From Microbacterium sp. GCS4 (GTDB lineage Bacteria > Actinomycetota > Actinomycetes > Actinomycetales > Microbacteriaceae): a stretch of 64,000 nt of DNA. A program made the position numbers and the translations under genes. The stretch is taken from the NCBI RefSeq assembly GCF_001262495.1, contig NZ_LGYE01000001.1, positions 62,001-126,000 on the forward strand. Reading direction: 5' to 3'. Within the stretch, counting starts at the first letter, position 1, and the number at the start of each line of letters is the position of its first letter. The notes under the pieces are model-generated. The model had not been told where the DNA came from, searched no databases, and saw nothing but the letters and a program-made list of their open reading frames with translations. Shown one piece after another: positions 46,836 to 55,409 of this stretch.

Positions 46836-46993
46836 CGCTTGTCGGCCTTCATCTTCGCGATCTTCGCCTGGAAGAGACGATCCTCGTGGAGAGCGTTCTT
46901 GATAGCGCTCTTCACGACGAAGTAGAGCAGTCCGAGACCGACGAGCGTTGTGATCGCGGTCACGAGGATGAAGGCCGTCAGGTCGATGATCAT
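46832..46993 (-). CDS. 53-residue membrane protein coupled to the integrase
   Basis: ATG 46993 overlaps the integrase stop as ATGA, so it is translated with int. It has one membrane helix (about 6-28) and a basic tail. Its stop shares bases with the convergent holin stop. An accessory or immunity-related role is possible, unproven. Confidence 0.7.
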   Translation of the reverse strand: MIIDLTAFILVTAITTLVGLGLLYFVVKSAIKNALHEDRLFQAKIAKMKADKR

Positions 46994-47868
46994 GCCGCGA
47001 TCTTAACGGAACCTCTGCCGGATGTCGCGAGCACCTCGCGGCCCGCGAGCGTGCGAATGCCCTCATCCTTCCGCCGCTCGCTGACCTGGGTGTAGATCTG
47101 GGTCGTCGAGAGGTGCTCGTGCGCGAGCAGCTCCTGCACGACGCGGATGTCGACGCCCTCCTCGACGAGATCGGTCGCGAAGGCGTGGCGGAGCGAGTGC
47201 GGCGTGAGCTTCCGCTCCGCGATCCCGGCGCGCTTCTTCGCCCTCGTGATGATGTTCGTCACGGAGGCCGCTAGGATGTGCCCTTCGCGGCCGCCACGGG
47301 CCGGAAACCAGTAGTCGTGGTCGGGCATCGTGTCGGCGAGTTCCGCGATCACCGGGTGCAGCGGAAACCACACCTCCTTCCGGCCCTTCACGACCGACCG
47401 GATGCGCCCGGTCAGGCGGTCGATGTCGTCCCCGTGCACGGGCGCGATCGACGAGGCCCGGAAGCCTTGGTAGTAGCCGAGGAGGATCATCGCTCGAGTC
47501 CGGGTGTACGCGCCGGTGGTGAGCAGGGCGTCGATCTGCTCGGCGGTGAACGGGCGCGGCTTGCCCTTCGGCACGCGGATCACGGGGAGCTTCAGCGCCG
47601 GGTTGTCGGCGCGGAGTCCCTCGTCGTGCAGGAACGTGTAGAACGCGGTCAGCGCGCCGCGCTCGGTGCGTCGCGTGCCGGCGGTGATCGGGGCGTCACG
47701 TCCGATGTAGCGGCGGAGCGTGAACGGGTCGCAGTCGACGAGCGTGCCCGCCCACCGGGCGAACGTGGTCAGGATGCTTCGCCGGTTAGTGATCGTGGTC
47801 GCGGCGAGGTTCTGCGCGCGCTGGTAGTCGATGAACATCGCGAGAGCGTCGCGGTCGTGGTCGTGCAT
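46990..47868 (-). CDS. Tyrosine integrase
   Basis: A 292-residue site-specific recombinase that recombines attP with the tRNA-Val attB. An N-terminal SAM-like core-binding domain is followed by the catalytic domain with first Arg in GYYQGFRASSI, HSLRHAFATDL (His, Arg, His), and Tyr in STTQIYTQVS. The C terminus is SVKIAA, like an ssrA-type degradation tag. GGAGGGG precedes its ATG. Confidence 0.93.
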   Translation of the reverse strand: MHDHDRDALAMFIDYQRAQNLAATTITNRRSILTTFARWAGTLVDCDPFTLRRYIGRDAPITAGTRRTERGALTAFYTFLHDEGLRADNPALKLPVIRVPKGKPRPFTAEQIDALLTTGAYTRTRAMILLGYYQGFRASSIAPVHGDDIDRLTGRIRSVVKGRKEVWFPLHPVIAELADTMPDHDYWFPARGGREGHILAASVTNIITRAKKRAGIAERKLTPHSLRHAFATDLVEEGVDIRVVQELLAHEHLSTTQIYTQVSERRKDEGIRTLAGREVLATSGRGSVKIAA

Positions 47869-48005
47869 GGTGTGTCCCCTCCGTTGAATGCCTGTTCGAG
47901 CATGTGTCTCGACCGTATGGATGCACGCGAATAGGCCGCGACGACCGACGCGCCCAGGAATCCGGGGGACTCACTGGGCGCGTCGTTCACGCGGACGGTC
48001 GGCAT

Positions 48006-48335
48006 CTACCGTGTAGCGAACCTCCGGCGGCGTGCTCGCTGACGCTCGATCAGAACGTCGAGAGAGTGGCCCGTCTCGAAGTCGTGAGTGCGTCCCCACC
48101 GCGGAAGGTCCTCGATCGCGCCGCATTCGTGGCAGAGGAACCACGCGCCTTCGCGGCCAGCGCCGCCGCGGTCGTGATTGACCTTGCCCCCGCAGTCTCG
48201 GCAGCGCGCGGCCGCGAGATACGCCTTGTGCTCGTCCATCGTGCTCAACGTGCCGCCGCCGGACGGCAGGTAGATCGGCGTCCAGTTGGGCTCACCGCTC
48301 CACTCGCCGCCGAGCAAGTCGAGCAGGTCGCTCAT
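48006..48335 (-). CDS. Zinc-ribbon phage protein next to attR
   Basis: A 109-residue protein with C-x2-C (CRDCGG) and CHECG, forming a zinc ribbon, and a basic tail (RRRRFATR). In the excised genome its ATG would overlap the stop of the full-length repressor, so the two would be coupled. Function unknown. Confidence 0.7.
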   Translation of the reverse strand: MSDLLDLLGGEWSGEPNWTPIYLPSGGGTLSTMDEHKAYLAAARCRDCGGKVNHDRGGAGREGAWFLCHECGAIEDLPRWGRTHDFETGHSLDVLIERQRARRRRFATR

Positions 48336-48385
48336 GATGCGATCCGGTCGCGGATGTCAGTGATGGTGGCGAACCGTCCGGACTC

Positions 48386-48424
48386 CACCGTGGATGTCGT
48401 CGGTTCGATCCCGGCAGGGCCCAC
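48386..48424. repeat. attR core, 39 bases
   Basis: Exact copy of 32180-32218. The tRNA 5' half is absent here, so it is an att site, not a tRNA gene. Confidence 0.93.
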
Positions 48425-48427
48425 CGT

Positions 48428-48457
48428 AGTCGTGCGGATCCCGCAGTCGTGCGGATC
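48428..48457. repeat. 13-base direct repeat beside attR
   Basis: AGTCGTGCGGATC occurs at 48428-48440 and 48445-48457, in the host flank, overlapping the next gene's 3' end. Confidence 0.6.
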
Positions 48458-49247
48458 AGGGGCGCACCGGCGGCAGCATCCGGTGCGAGAGCGCACGGAC
48501 CGAGCGCAGACGCCGACCGTGGCGCAGGAACAGCGCGATGGCGGCCAGTCGGCGCCGCAAGCCCCACCAGGTGACGAGCGAGAGCGACTCGGCCACGATC
48601 GACCCGCTCATCTTGGACTCGCCGTGCTCGCGCTCGACGAACGTGATGGGGACCTCGACCACGCGCAGGCCGCGCTCGAGCGCACGCCACAGCAGGTCGA
48701 CCTGGAAGCAGTAGCCCTGCGAGGCCACGTGCAGGAGGTCGATGCGGCGCAGCGCCGCGGCGCTGAACACGCGATAGCCGCCGGTCGAGTCGCGCACGTC
48801 GATGCCCAGCGCGAGCCGCGCGTACAGGTTGCCGCCGCGGCTGAGGAGTTCCCGACGGCGGGGCCAGTTGACGACCTTCCCCCCGGGAACCCAGCGCGAT
48901 CCGAGCACCAGATCGTGGTCGATGAGCTGTTCCACGAGCCGCGGCAGCTCCTCGGGGCGATGCGAGCCGTCGGCATCCATCTCGACGAGCGCCCAGTAGT
49001 CGTGCTCCAGACCCCAGGCGAAGCCCGCGAGGTACGCCCCGCCCAACCCGTCCTTCACCTCGCGGTGCAGCACATGCACCTCGGGATGCCGGGCGGCGAG
49101 GTCGTCGGCGAGCTCGCCCGTGCCGTCCGGCGAGGCATCGTCCACGACGAGGATGTCGGCGTCGACGGACGCCAGCACGCGCCCCACGATCGACTCGAGG
49201 TTCTCGATCTCGTTGAAGGTGGGGATGATGACGAGCGTCTCGTTCAT
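48456..49247 (-). CDS. GT2 polyprenol-phosphate mannose synthase-like
   Basis: A 263-residue GT-A transferase: VIIPTFNEIENLESI, VVDDASPDGTGE, ALVEMDADGSHRPEE and GSRWVPGG are the Dpm1/Ppm signature. It transfers a sugar from a nucleotide donor to a polyprenol phosphate. The membrane domain of full Ppm1 is absent. It is the last gene of the minus-strand cluster. Confidence 0.85.
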   Translation of the reverse strand: MNETLVIIPTFNEIENLESIVGRVLASVDADILVVDDASPDGTGELADDLAARHPEVHVLHREVKDGLGGAYLAGFAWGLEHDYWALVEMDADGSHRPEELPRLVEQLIDHDLVLGSRWVPGGKVVNWPRRRELLSRGGNLYARLALGIDVRDSTGGYRVFSAAALRRIDLLHVASQGYCFQVDLLWRALERGLRVVEVPITFVEREHGESKMSGSIVAESLSLVTWWGLRRRLAAIALFLRHGRRLRSVRALSHRMLPPVRP

Positions 49248-49263
49248 GGCTGGGCCTTTCGGG

Positions 49264-49896
49264 TCAGGCGCGGAGTTCCGCGAAGACGATGAGGTTGTCG
49301 AGATAGTGGCCGGTGGAGGCGTCGAACACGCCGCCGCAGGTGATGAGACGGAGCTCGGGGGTCGGGACGTTGCTGTACACGGAGTCGGTGGGGAACTCGG
49401 CCTTGGCCGACTGGATCGATCCGCTCACCGCGAAGGTGAGGTCGGAGCCGTCGGAGAGGGTGACGACGATCTCGTCTCCCGCCGTCAGCGCGCCGATCTG
49501 CGCGAAGACGGCCGGCGCGCTGGGGGAGTCCACGTGACCGGCGATGATCGCGGGACCGACGGCCCCGGGCACCACTCCGTCCGCGTACCAGCCCGCCAGG
49601 TCGTAGTCGACGGGAGCGCCGAGACGCCCGGTGGGATCGAGCGCGAGGTCCTCGAGGGCCGAGTCGACGCCGATCGCCGGGATCCGCACGTGCGTCGGCA
49701 CGGCGTCGCCCGCGGTCTCGGCCGGGACGGAGGGATCCTGCAGACCTTCGGCGGAGAAGCCGTCCGGTCGTGCCGACGATGAGGCGTCGGCGGCGGGACC
49801 GGCGGCGGCGCCGCACGCCGCCAGGAACAGTGCGAGAACCAGGGCCCCCGCCGCTCCTAGCGCGCGCACGCCGCCGCCGCCGATCCGCATGGTCAT
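49264..49896 (-). CDS. Class F-type sortase with a lipoprotein signal
   Basis: A 210-residue protein from ATG 49896. The N terminus is a signal with lipobox LAAC, then a short disordered segment. The sortase domain has VRIPAIGVDSALEDL, catalytic His in IIAGHVDSPSAP and Cys in LRLITCGG. The ATG overlaps the stop of the GH8 gene. A lipid-anchored sortase would act at the outer face of the membrane. Confidence 0.85.
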   Translation of the reverse strand: MTMRIGGGGVRALGAAGALVLALFLAACGAAAGPAADASSSARPDGFSAEGLQDPSVPAETAGDAVPTHVRIPAIGVDSALEDLALDPTGRLGAPVDYDLAGWYADGVVPGAVGPAIIAGHVDSPSAPAVFAQIGALTAGDEIVVTLSDGSDLTFAVSGSIQSAKAEFPTDSVYSNVPTPELRLITCGGVFDASTGHYLDNLIVFAELRA

Positions 49897-51050
49897 GATG
49901 CGCTCGCCCCGCACCCACCGAGGGAGTCGTCGGTGAGCATGGCCGTGGCGAGCACGAGCCAGGCCGAGCCGTAGTACGTCGGATAGTCGACCGTGAGCCG
50001 GGCTGCTCGTTCGAGATCGACCGTCGCGGCGAGGCCGTCGCCTGCCGCGTGAGCCGCCGCCGCCCGAGCGGTGTAGCCGAAGGCGGATTGTTCCTGCACG
50101 AGCGGGCCACCACCGAGGTCGAGACGGGCCGGGAGCTCGTCCTCGCGCTCGAGCGTCTGCAGCGGCATCGCCGCCAGCGCGACGTCCGTCGGCGTGCAGG
50201 ACTCCGCGTAGCGCAGCATCAGACGCGGCGCGTCGAACGCGTACTGCACCGGATCGCCCCCTCCGAGCGGACCGGGCATCGGCTCGATGAGCCCGTCGAC
50301 GTGGATCTGCGCCCAGTCCGGCGGGAGGTCGGTCGCCTCGAGGATGTCGGCGGTGACGGCGCCGCTGCCCTGCTGGAGCTCGGCCCAGCGTGGGTCGCCC
50401 GTCGCGGCGCCGAGCACCTCGTAGGCGACGGGGGATGCGTAGCTGGGGTTGTATGCGTACGGTTCGCGGTCCGCCGCCCACAGGCCGGGCAGCAGGATGC
50501 GCCCCTGCGCGGTGACGGTCGTCATGCGATCCGCGATCACGGTCGCGAGCTCGACGCCGTCGGCTCGCAGGTCGTCGCGGCCGAACCGGTCGCCCGCGAG
50601 GACGAGGGCCCTGGCCGCGTCGAGATCGGCGTCGGACGCCGGTTCGTCGTCGACGACCGCGCCGTCGTCCCACCGCCAGGCCATCAGGCCGTCCGGGCGC
50701 ACGAGCTCCTCCTGGGTCCAGGTCCAGATCTCGTCGAAGCTCTGCTCGTCGTCGGCGATGAGCGCCGCGAACAGGCCGTACGCCTGTCCTTCGCTCACGG
50801 TGTCCCCGCCCTGGTCGTGCCGGACGACCCGTCCGTCCTCGACCCAGTCGTCGAGGAAGTCGGATGCCAATGCGGCGGCGTCGAGGTCGGGAGCATCGGC
50901 CCCTCCGACCGGGAGCGGCGTGGATGACGGCTGCGCACCCGACTCGGGCGGGCCGTGGTCGGACGACGTCAGGCCCACGGCGAGCACCGCGGCGCCGGCT
51001 GTGACGACCGCGGCGCCCGCAGCGATCCCGATGAGTGCGGCGCGACGCAT
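49893..51050 (-). CDS. Glycoside hydrolase family 8-like exported protein
   Basis: A 385-residue protein with an N-terminal signal anchor (ALIGIAAGAAVVTAGAAVLAVGL). GH8 features: TVSEGQAYGLFAAL (general acid Glu), MAWRWDD, ASDADLDAARALVLAGDRFG and YNPSYASP. GH8 enzymes such as BcsZ trim beta-glucans at cellulose synthases. Here it sits near a QxxRW transferase. Confidence 0.82.
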   Translation of the reverse strand: MRRAALIGIAAGAAVVTAGAAVLAVGLTSSDHGPPESGAQPSSTPLPVGGADAPDLDAAALASDFLDDWVEDGRVVRHDQGGDTVSEGQAYGLFAALIADDEQSFDEIWTWTQEELVRPDGLMAWRWDDGAVVDDEPASDADLDAARALVLAGDRFGRDDLRADGVELATVIADRMTTVTAQGRILLPGLWAADREPYAYNPSYASPVAYEVLGAATGDPRWAELQQGSGAVTADILEATDLPPDWAQIHVDGLIEPMPGPLGGGDPVQYAFDAPRLMLRYAESCTPTDVALAAMPLQTLEREDELPARLDLGGGPLVQEQSAFGYTARAAAAHAAGDGLAATVDLERAARLTVDYPTYYGSAWLVLATAMLTDDSLGGCGASAS

Positions 51051-51913
51051 CAGAGGATCCCTCCCAGGCGCTTCGCCGGCCCCGTAGGCGCGGCGTCATC
51101 CGCATCGCCGCCCGCGGAGGCGGAGGCGAGGAAGCCTCCGCCGGTGTCGACGCCGCCGTCGGGAACGTCTCCCACGGATGCGCTGTCGAGGATCGGCAGG
51201 ATCGTCAGTCCGCCGCTCGAGGTGTCGAGCACGAACAGCGTCGTGACGCTGCCGGCCGCGACCGAGACGTCGGCCGTGTCGGATACGCCCTCGCCGGTCA
51301 GATCGAGGGACCAGTCTCCTGCGGGGATCTCGGCGTAGCCCGTGGCGGACCCGGCCTTCGCGTCGCGGGCGATCGCATCGCCCTGCGCGGTCGTGACGTC
51401 CACCTCCGGGGTGAGCGTCGACGCCTGGATCAGACGGATGCGGGCGGAACCGGCCGCGGGCTCCGTAAGGTCGTCGTCGAAGGCGCGCACCTGCAGGTCC
51501 TTCGTCGGGCCGTACGCGGCGACGGTTGTCGCCGTACCGGAGTCGACCGTGACGGTCTCTGAGATCACCGGCGCGCTGGAGTCGGACGCTCCGGCGGGCA
51601 CCATGCTGACGGTGTAGGTGCCGGCGGGGAGCTCCTGGTACGTGGAGACGTCACCGTAGCTGACGCCGTCCAGCTCGAACAGGGTGGAGCCGCCGCTCAC
51701 GGCTGCGACACGCACGTCCACGGACTTGGTGTCGGGGGAGAGGTGGCCGAGGCGCAGCCAGCCGGCGTCGGCGCCCACGGCGGCGGGTGCCGGGTTCGCG
51801 GCGGGGGCCGAGTCCGCAGCCGACGCGGACAGCGGGGCCGCGACGGAGACGAGCAACGCGACGGCGCCGGTCGAGAGTGTCGCCTTCAGGTGCGGGAATC
51901 GTGAGGTGTTCAT
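51050..51913 (-). CDS. Secreted DUF4397 protein
   Basis: A 287-residue protein with a signal peptide cleaved near ASA-ADS (about 32-34), followed by two DUF4397 beta-sandwich repeats (WLRLGHLSPDTKSVDV and SARIRLIQASTLTPEVDV). The C terminus (DDAAPTGPAKRLGGIL) lacks a membrane helix and a full LPxTG signal. Stop overlaps the GH8 start. Confidence 0.85.
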   Translation of the reverse strand: MNTSRFPHLKATLSTGAVALLVSVAAPLSASAADSAPAANPAPAAVGADAGWLRLGHLSPDTKSVDVRVAAVSGGSTLFELDGVSYGDVSTYQELPAGTYTVSMVPAGASDSSAPVISETVTVDSGTATTVAAYGPTKDLQVRAFDDDLTEPAAGSARIRLIQASTLTPEVDVTTAQGDAIARDAKAGSATGYAEIPAGDWSLDLTGEGVSDTADVSVAAGSVTTLFVLDTSSGGLTILPILDSASVGDVPDGGVDTGGGFLASASAGGDADDAAPTGPAKRLGGIL

Positions 51914-51945
51914 GATGTGCTCCTTTCAGTGGGGTTCATGCGGGT

Positions 51946-53949
51946 TCAGGGCAGGGTGGCCCTCAGGGAGATCGGGAAGCGGAGGACGAGATCGTCGCCG
52001 TCGACCGCCACGTCGGATGGCGCGTAGGCGCCGGTGAGCGCATCGACGAACGACTGCGCTGCGGCGCTCGGTGCACCGTCCACGACGGTCGGCGCGCCGT
52101 CGATCTCCGACAGGGCGAGCTGGCGGAACGTCTGACCGTCCTCGCCGTCGACGATCGGGAAGCCGGAGACGGTCACGGATCCCGAACCGGCCAGAGTGGC
52201 GAGAACGGCGATGATGCGGGCATCGACCTGCCCCGCGATCAAGCGGTCCCGGTCGGCGTCCGAGAGCTCCACCTCGGGATTCGACGCGAGCTCGGTGCCG
52301 AGCGCCGCACGGTTCTCCGCCGCATCCTCGGCCGTGATCTCCGCCTGCTCGGCACCGTCGATGGTGACACGACGCACGTCGACCGCCTGCGTCCCCGACC
52401 CGAAGGTCGCGACGACGACCGAGTTGTCGATCGCCTCCTGCACCTGCGGGAACGCGCCGGGGAACGTGCGCATGGAGTCGGTCGTGACGACGTAGTCGGC
52501 GTCGCGCCAGCCGTTCGGCGACTGCGCCTGCACGGCGGGATCGGTGTCGAGCTTGTAATACCAGATCACGTTGTCGCGGTCCCAGCCCGCCTTCACGAGG
52601 TCGACCCACATGGCGTCATCGACGATCACACGCTGGTCGGTGCCGGCATTCTCGATGAGCCACTCCTGCGCGTCGCGCAGCGGCTGGTCGAGATCGGCGA
52701 GCACGAAGCCGCGCAGCTGCGTGGTCCACAGCGGGACCGCGACGACCGCGCCGATCGCGGTCACGCCGACCGCCGCGAAGGCGAGTCCGCGGCGCGATGA
52801 GCCCTTCCGGCGGATCCGGGCGATCGCGGCATCCGCGACGCCTGCGACGAGGACGGCCCCGAAGGGGATCAGCATGATCACGTACGGCACCGGAAGATAG
52901 CCGCCCGGACGGAACATGAACGCGGTCAGGGTCAGCAGCAGCACCGCGTGGGGGCGGAACCGCGGCATGAACACCGCGGCAATCGCGGCGAGCAGGCTCA
53001 GCACGATGAACACCGGGTCGAGCTGCCACCACATCCCGAGGGTCCGGTTGATGAGCGAGTCCGGATCGAAGATCGAGCCGCTGCCCTCTCTGGAGCCGAG
53101 TTGGAAAGTGATGCCGTCCATGAGGCTCACCCGGCCGGCGCCGCTGAACAGCTCGCCCTTGACGGCGGCGAGGAGCAGGTAGCTGCCTCCGATCAGTACG
53201 AGGATGCTGGATGCGACCGAGAGCGTGTAGCGACGCGTCTCCCGGCGGGCGGAGCGCAGCATCACCCAGATGAGGAAGGGCAGCGCGAGCAGGAAGGTCT
53301 CCTTCGTCAGCACGGCGATGCCGAACGCGAGGGCAGAGCCCGCGAATGCGGCGAGCTGGCCGCGGCGGTTCATCGCGAGAACGAACGCGAGCAGCAGCCA
53401 CGGCATCGCGACGTTGTCGAGGTACACGGTGCGGTGGAACTGCACCGCGAGCGGCGAGATCGCGAAGATCAGCGCGGCGATCGCAGACGCCGGGCGGGTC
53501 ATCCCGAGCCGCCGCGTCAGCATCCACACGAGGACGACCGAGATCAACGAGGCGACGAGCACGGCCTCGCGCCCGGCCAGGACAGCGATGTCCCAGCGCT
53601 CGAAGGCGCCGGTCAGCTGCGTGTATCCGGCGATCTGCAGCCAGCCCAGCGGGGGATGGTCGTACCAGTACGTGTAGTGCGCGAGCTCGCCGAGGTGGGT
53701 CACGGCCCAGGCCTGCGCGGTGTAGGTCCCCTCGTCGTCGATCCGCTGCGGAGCGCCGCCGACGTTGAGGAAGTTCACGATCGCGCTCACCGCGAGCACG
53801 GGGATGAGCCACACCAGCGCATGGCTGCGGTCACGAAGCCAGCTGCCGGCGCGGCGGGCGCGGTCGCTCAGGGACGGACCGGAAGGCGTCGGCGCGTTCG
53901 TGGAACCCCCGGACTCGACCGGGAGCGGGCGATCCAGCATCGTGGTCAT
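51946..53949 (-). CDS. GT39/ArnT-like membrane glycosyltransferase
   Basis: A 667-residue protein from ATG 53949. A first membrane helix (LVWLIPVLAVSAIVNF) leads to RIDDEGTYTAQAW, the acidic first-loop motif of PMT_2/GT39 transferases, then YTYWYDHPPLGWLQIAGYTQLTG, about ten further helices and an external C-terminal domain. It would use a polyprenol-phosphate sugar. The ATG overlaps the preceding stop. Confidence 0.83.
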   Translation of the reverse strand: MTTMLDRPLPVESGGSTNAPTPSGPSLSDRARRAGSWLRDRSHALVWLIPVLAVSAIVNFLNVGGAPQRIDDEGTYTAQAWAVTHLGELAHYTYWYDHPPLGWLQIAGYTQLTGAFERWDIAVLAGREAVLVASLISVVLVWMLTRRLGMTRPASAIAALIFAISPLAVQFHRTVYLDNVAMPWLLLAFVLAMNRRGQLAAFAGSALAFGIAVLTKETFLLALPFLIWVMLRSARRETRRYTLSVASSILVLIGGSYLLLAAVKGELFSGAGRVSLMDGITFQLGSREGSGSIFDPDSLINRTLGMWWQLDPVFIVLSLLAAIAAVFMPRFRPHAVLLLTLTAFMFRPGGYLPVPYVIMLIPFGAVLVAGVADAAIARIRRKGSSRRGLAFAAVGVTAIGAVVAVPLWTTQLRGFVLADLDQPLRDAQEWLIENAGTDQRVIVDDAMWVDLVKAGWDRDNVIWYYKLDTDPAVQAQSPNGWRDADYVVTTDSMRTFPGAFPQVQEAIDNSVVVATFGSGTQAVDVRRVTIDGAEQAEITAEDAAENRAALGTELASNPEVELSDADRDRLIAGQVDARIIAVLATLAGSGSVTVSGFPIVDGEDGQTFRQLALSEIDGAPTVVDGAPSAAAQSFVDALTGAYAPSDVAVDGDDLVLRFPISLRATLP

Positions 53950-55409
53950 GCCGCCACCTCCTCGAGGACGCGTGCCGCAGCCGTCGGCGCGGCCTCCTCG
54001 CGATGGGCGCCGGTGTGCTCGGTCTTCTCCCATCCGCGCTCACCGCGGAGCTCGCGGAACACCGCACGGATCGCCGCCCCGGCGAGGAGCACCTGGAAGG
54101 GGATCGTGCCGAGCACGAGCCGCACGTAGTCGATCACGCGCACCTTCTGCCCGTACAGCCGCCCGAACTCTCCGATCCCGGCGATCTCCACCGCGACGGT
54201 CACGAGCGTCGGGGCGAGCGGGATGAACGTCAGGAGCGCGACCGCCGTTGGCACCTTGACCACGAGGATCAGGAAGATCGACAGGGGGATCAGCAGACCC
54301 GTCGCCGCCTGCAGGAACGGCATCGCGAGCATGTATCGGGCGAAGAGCCTCTGGCCGCGGGTGGGCAGCGAGCGCCACTCGCCCTTGCGCAGCACCTGCA
54401 GGAATCCCTGGTTCCAGCGGGTGCGCTGCTTGTAGAAGGACTTCAGCGTGCCGGGGGTCTCCTCCTTGGTGACGAACTCCGGGCTGTAGGCGACGACGAC
54501 CTTCTCGCCCTGGCTCGACAGCCGCACACCGAGCTCGCAGTCCTCGGCGAGGCATTCGGCGTCCCAGCCGTCGTTGCGCACCAGCGCGTCGCGCTTCACG
54601 AACACCGTGTTGCCGCCGAGCGGGATGAACTTGGCGCCGGCGTGGAAGTGCAGGCGGGAGCGGAACCAGAAGTAGTACTCGAGGACGTTGCGCAGAGACC
54701 ACCAGGTCGTGCGGAAGTTCATGAGCTGCACTCCGCCCTGCACGACCGTCGCACCGGATTCGGTGAACCGTGAGTCGATGTGGCGGAGGAGTTCGGGGTG
54801 CACCTCGTCCTCGGCATCGAAGACGCCGACGATGTCGCCTGCGGCGAGGGGGAGCGCGCGGTTGAGCGCCTTGGGCTTGTTCTTGGGCACGCTGTCGTCG
54901 ACGACGACCTCGATTCGGTCGGGGTGCCGAGCGGCGGCAGCACGGACCACGGCGGTCGTGCCCGGGTCGTCGTCTCCGACGATCGCGATGATCTGCACGT
55001 AGGGATGCGTCTGCGCTGCGAGGGCGTCGAGAGTCTGGCCCATCACCTCCTCCTCGTGCCGGCCGGGGACGAGGAGCGTGAAGGTGTGTCGAGGAGCCTG
55101 CGGCTCGACCGAGAACGCCGTGCTGTCGTAGGTGCTCTTCGAGCGCCAGGCGTAGAGCATCCACCACAGGGTCGTGATGGCGATCAGTGTGAGCGCGAGC
55201 GCGACGGCGACCAGCCCGGCGTATCCGACGATCGACGCCCAGTCGACGCCTGCGGCGTTCTGCGCCTGGTCGACGAGGTCCGGGTCGAGCACCTCGCGGT
55301 TCGGGACGCCGGGCGCGGGTGCCGGTGCCTGGTCGGGGGCGGGAGTGAGAAGGGGGCCGGGAGCCGGGTCGGTCTCGAAGGGGCGGCCGGCGAGAAGGGA
55401 GAGGATCAC
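53946..55409 (-). CDS. Processive-type GT2 glycosyltransferase (QxxRW)
   Basis: A 487-residue membrane enzyme from GTG 55409. One helix precedes the GT-A domain; DDPGTT, DAEDEV, AEDCELG and QRTRW match the D,D,D,QxxRW set of cellulose and hyaluronan synthases. Two or three helices follow. It has no PilZ domain. The stop overlaps the GT39-like start and its own start overlaps the GtrA stop. Confidence 0.85.
   Translation of the reverse strand: MILSLLAGRPFETDPAPGPLLTPAPDQAPAPAPGVPNREVLDPDLVDQAQNAAGVDWASIVGYAGLVAVALALTLIAITTLWWMLYAWRSKSTYDSTAFSVEPQAPRHTFTLLVPGRHEEEVMGQTLDALAAQTHPYVQIIAIVGDDDPGTTAVVRAAAARHPDRIEVVVDDSVPKNKPKALNRALPLAAGDIVGVFDAEDEVHPELLRHIDSRFTESGATVVQGGVQLMNFRTTWWSLRNVLEYYFWFRSRLHFHAGAKFIPLGGNTVFVKRDALVRNDGWDAECLAEDCELGVRLSSQGEKVVVAYSPEFVTKEETPGTLKSFYKQRTRWNQGFLQVLRKGEWRSLPTRGQRLFARYMLAMPFLQAATGLLIPLSIFLILVVKVPTAVALLTFIPLAPTLVTVAVEIAGIGEFGRLYGQKVRVIDYVRLVLGTIPFQVLLAGAAIRAVFRELRGERGWEKTEHTGAHREEAAPTAAARVLEEVAA

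Larger units (their letters stand above)
32180..48424. mobile_element. Integrated 16.2-kb siphovirus-type prophage
   Basis: Bounded by perfect 39-base direct repeats (attL, attR) at a tRNA-Val 3' end. Gene order is immunity switch, small early genes, terminase, portal, protease-capsid, head-tail connectors, tail tube, tape measure, tail tip, fiber, endolysin, holin, integrase. The excised circle would be 16,206 bp with about 25 genes. All recognisable structural genes are open, so it looks potentially functional. No primase, polymerase or helicase was recognised. Confidence 0.92.

Noticed and set aside
47769..48005. A 78-codon frame upstream of and overlapping integrase
   Set aside because: No start signal, no domain and about 100 bases inside int in another frame; the gap more likely holds the int leader.
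48386..48424. Second tRNA-Val
   Set aside because: Only the 3' half is present; it is the attR copy.
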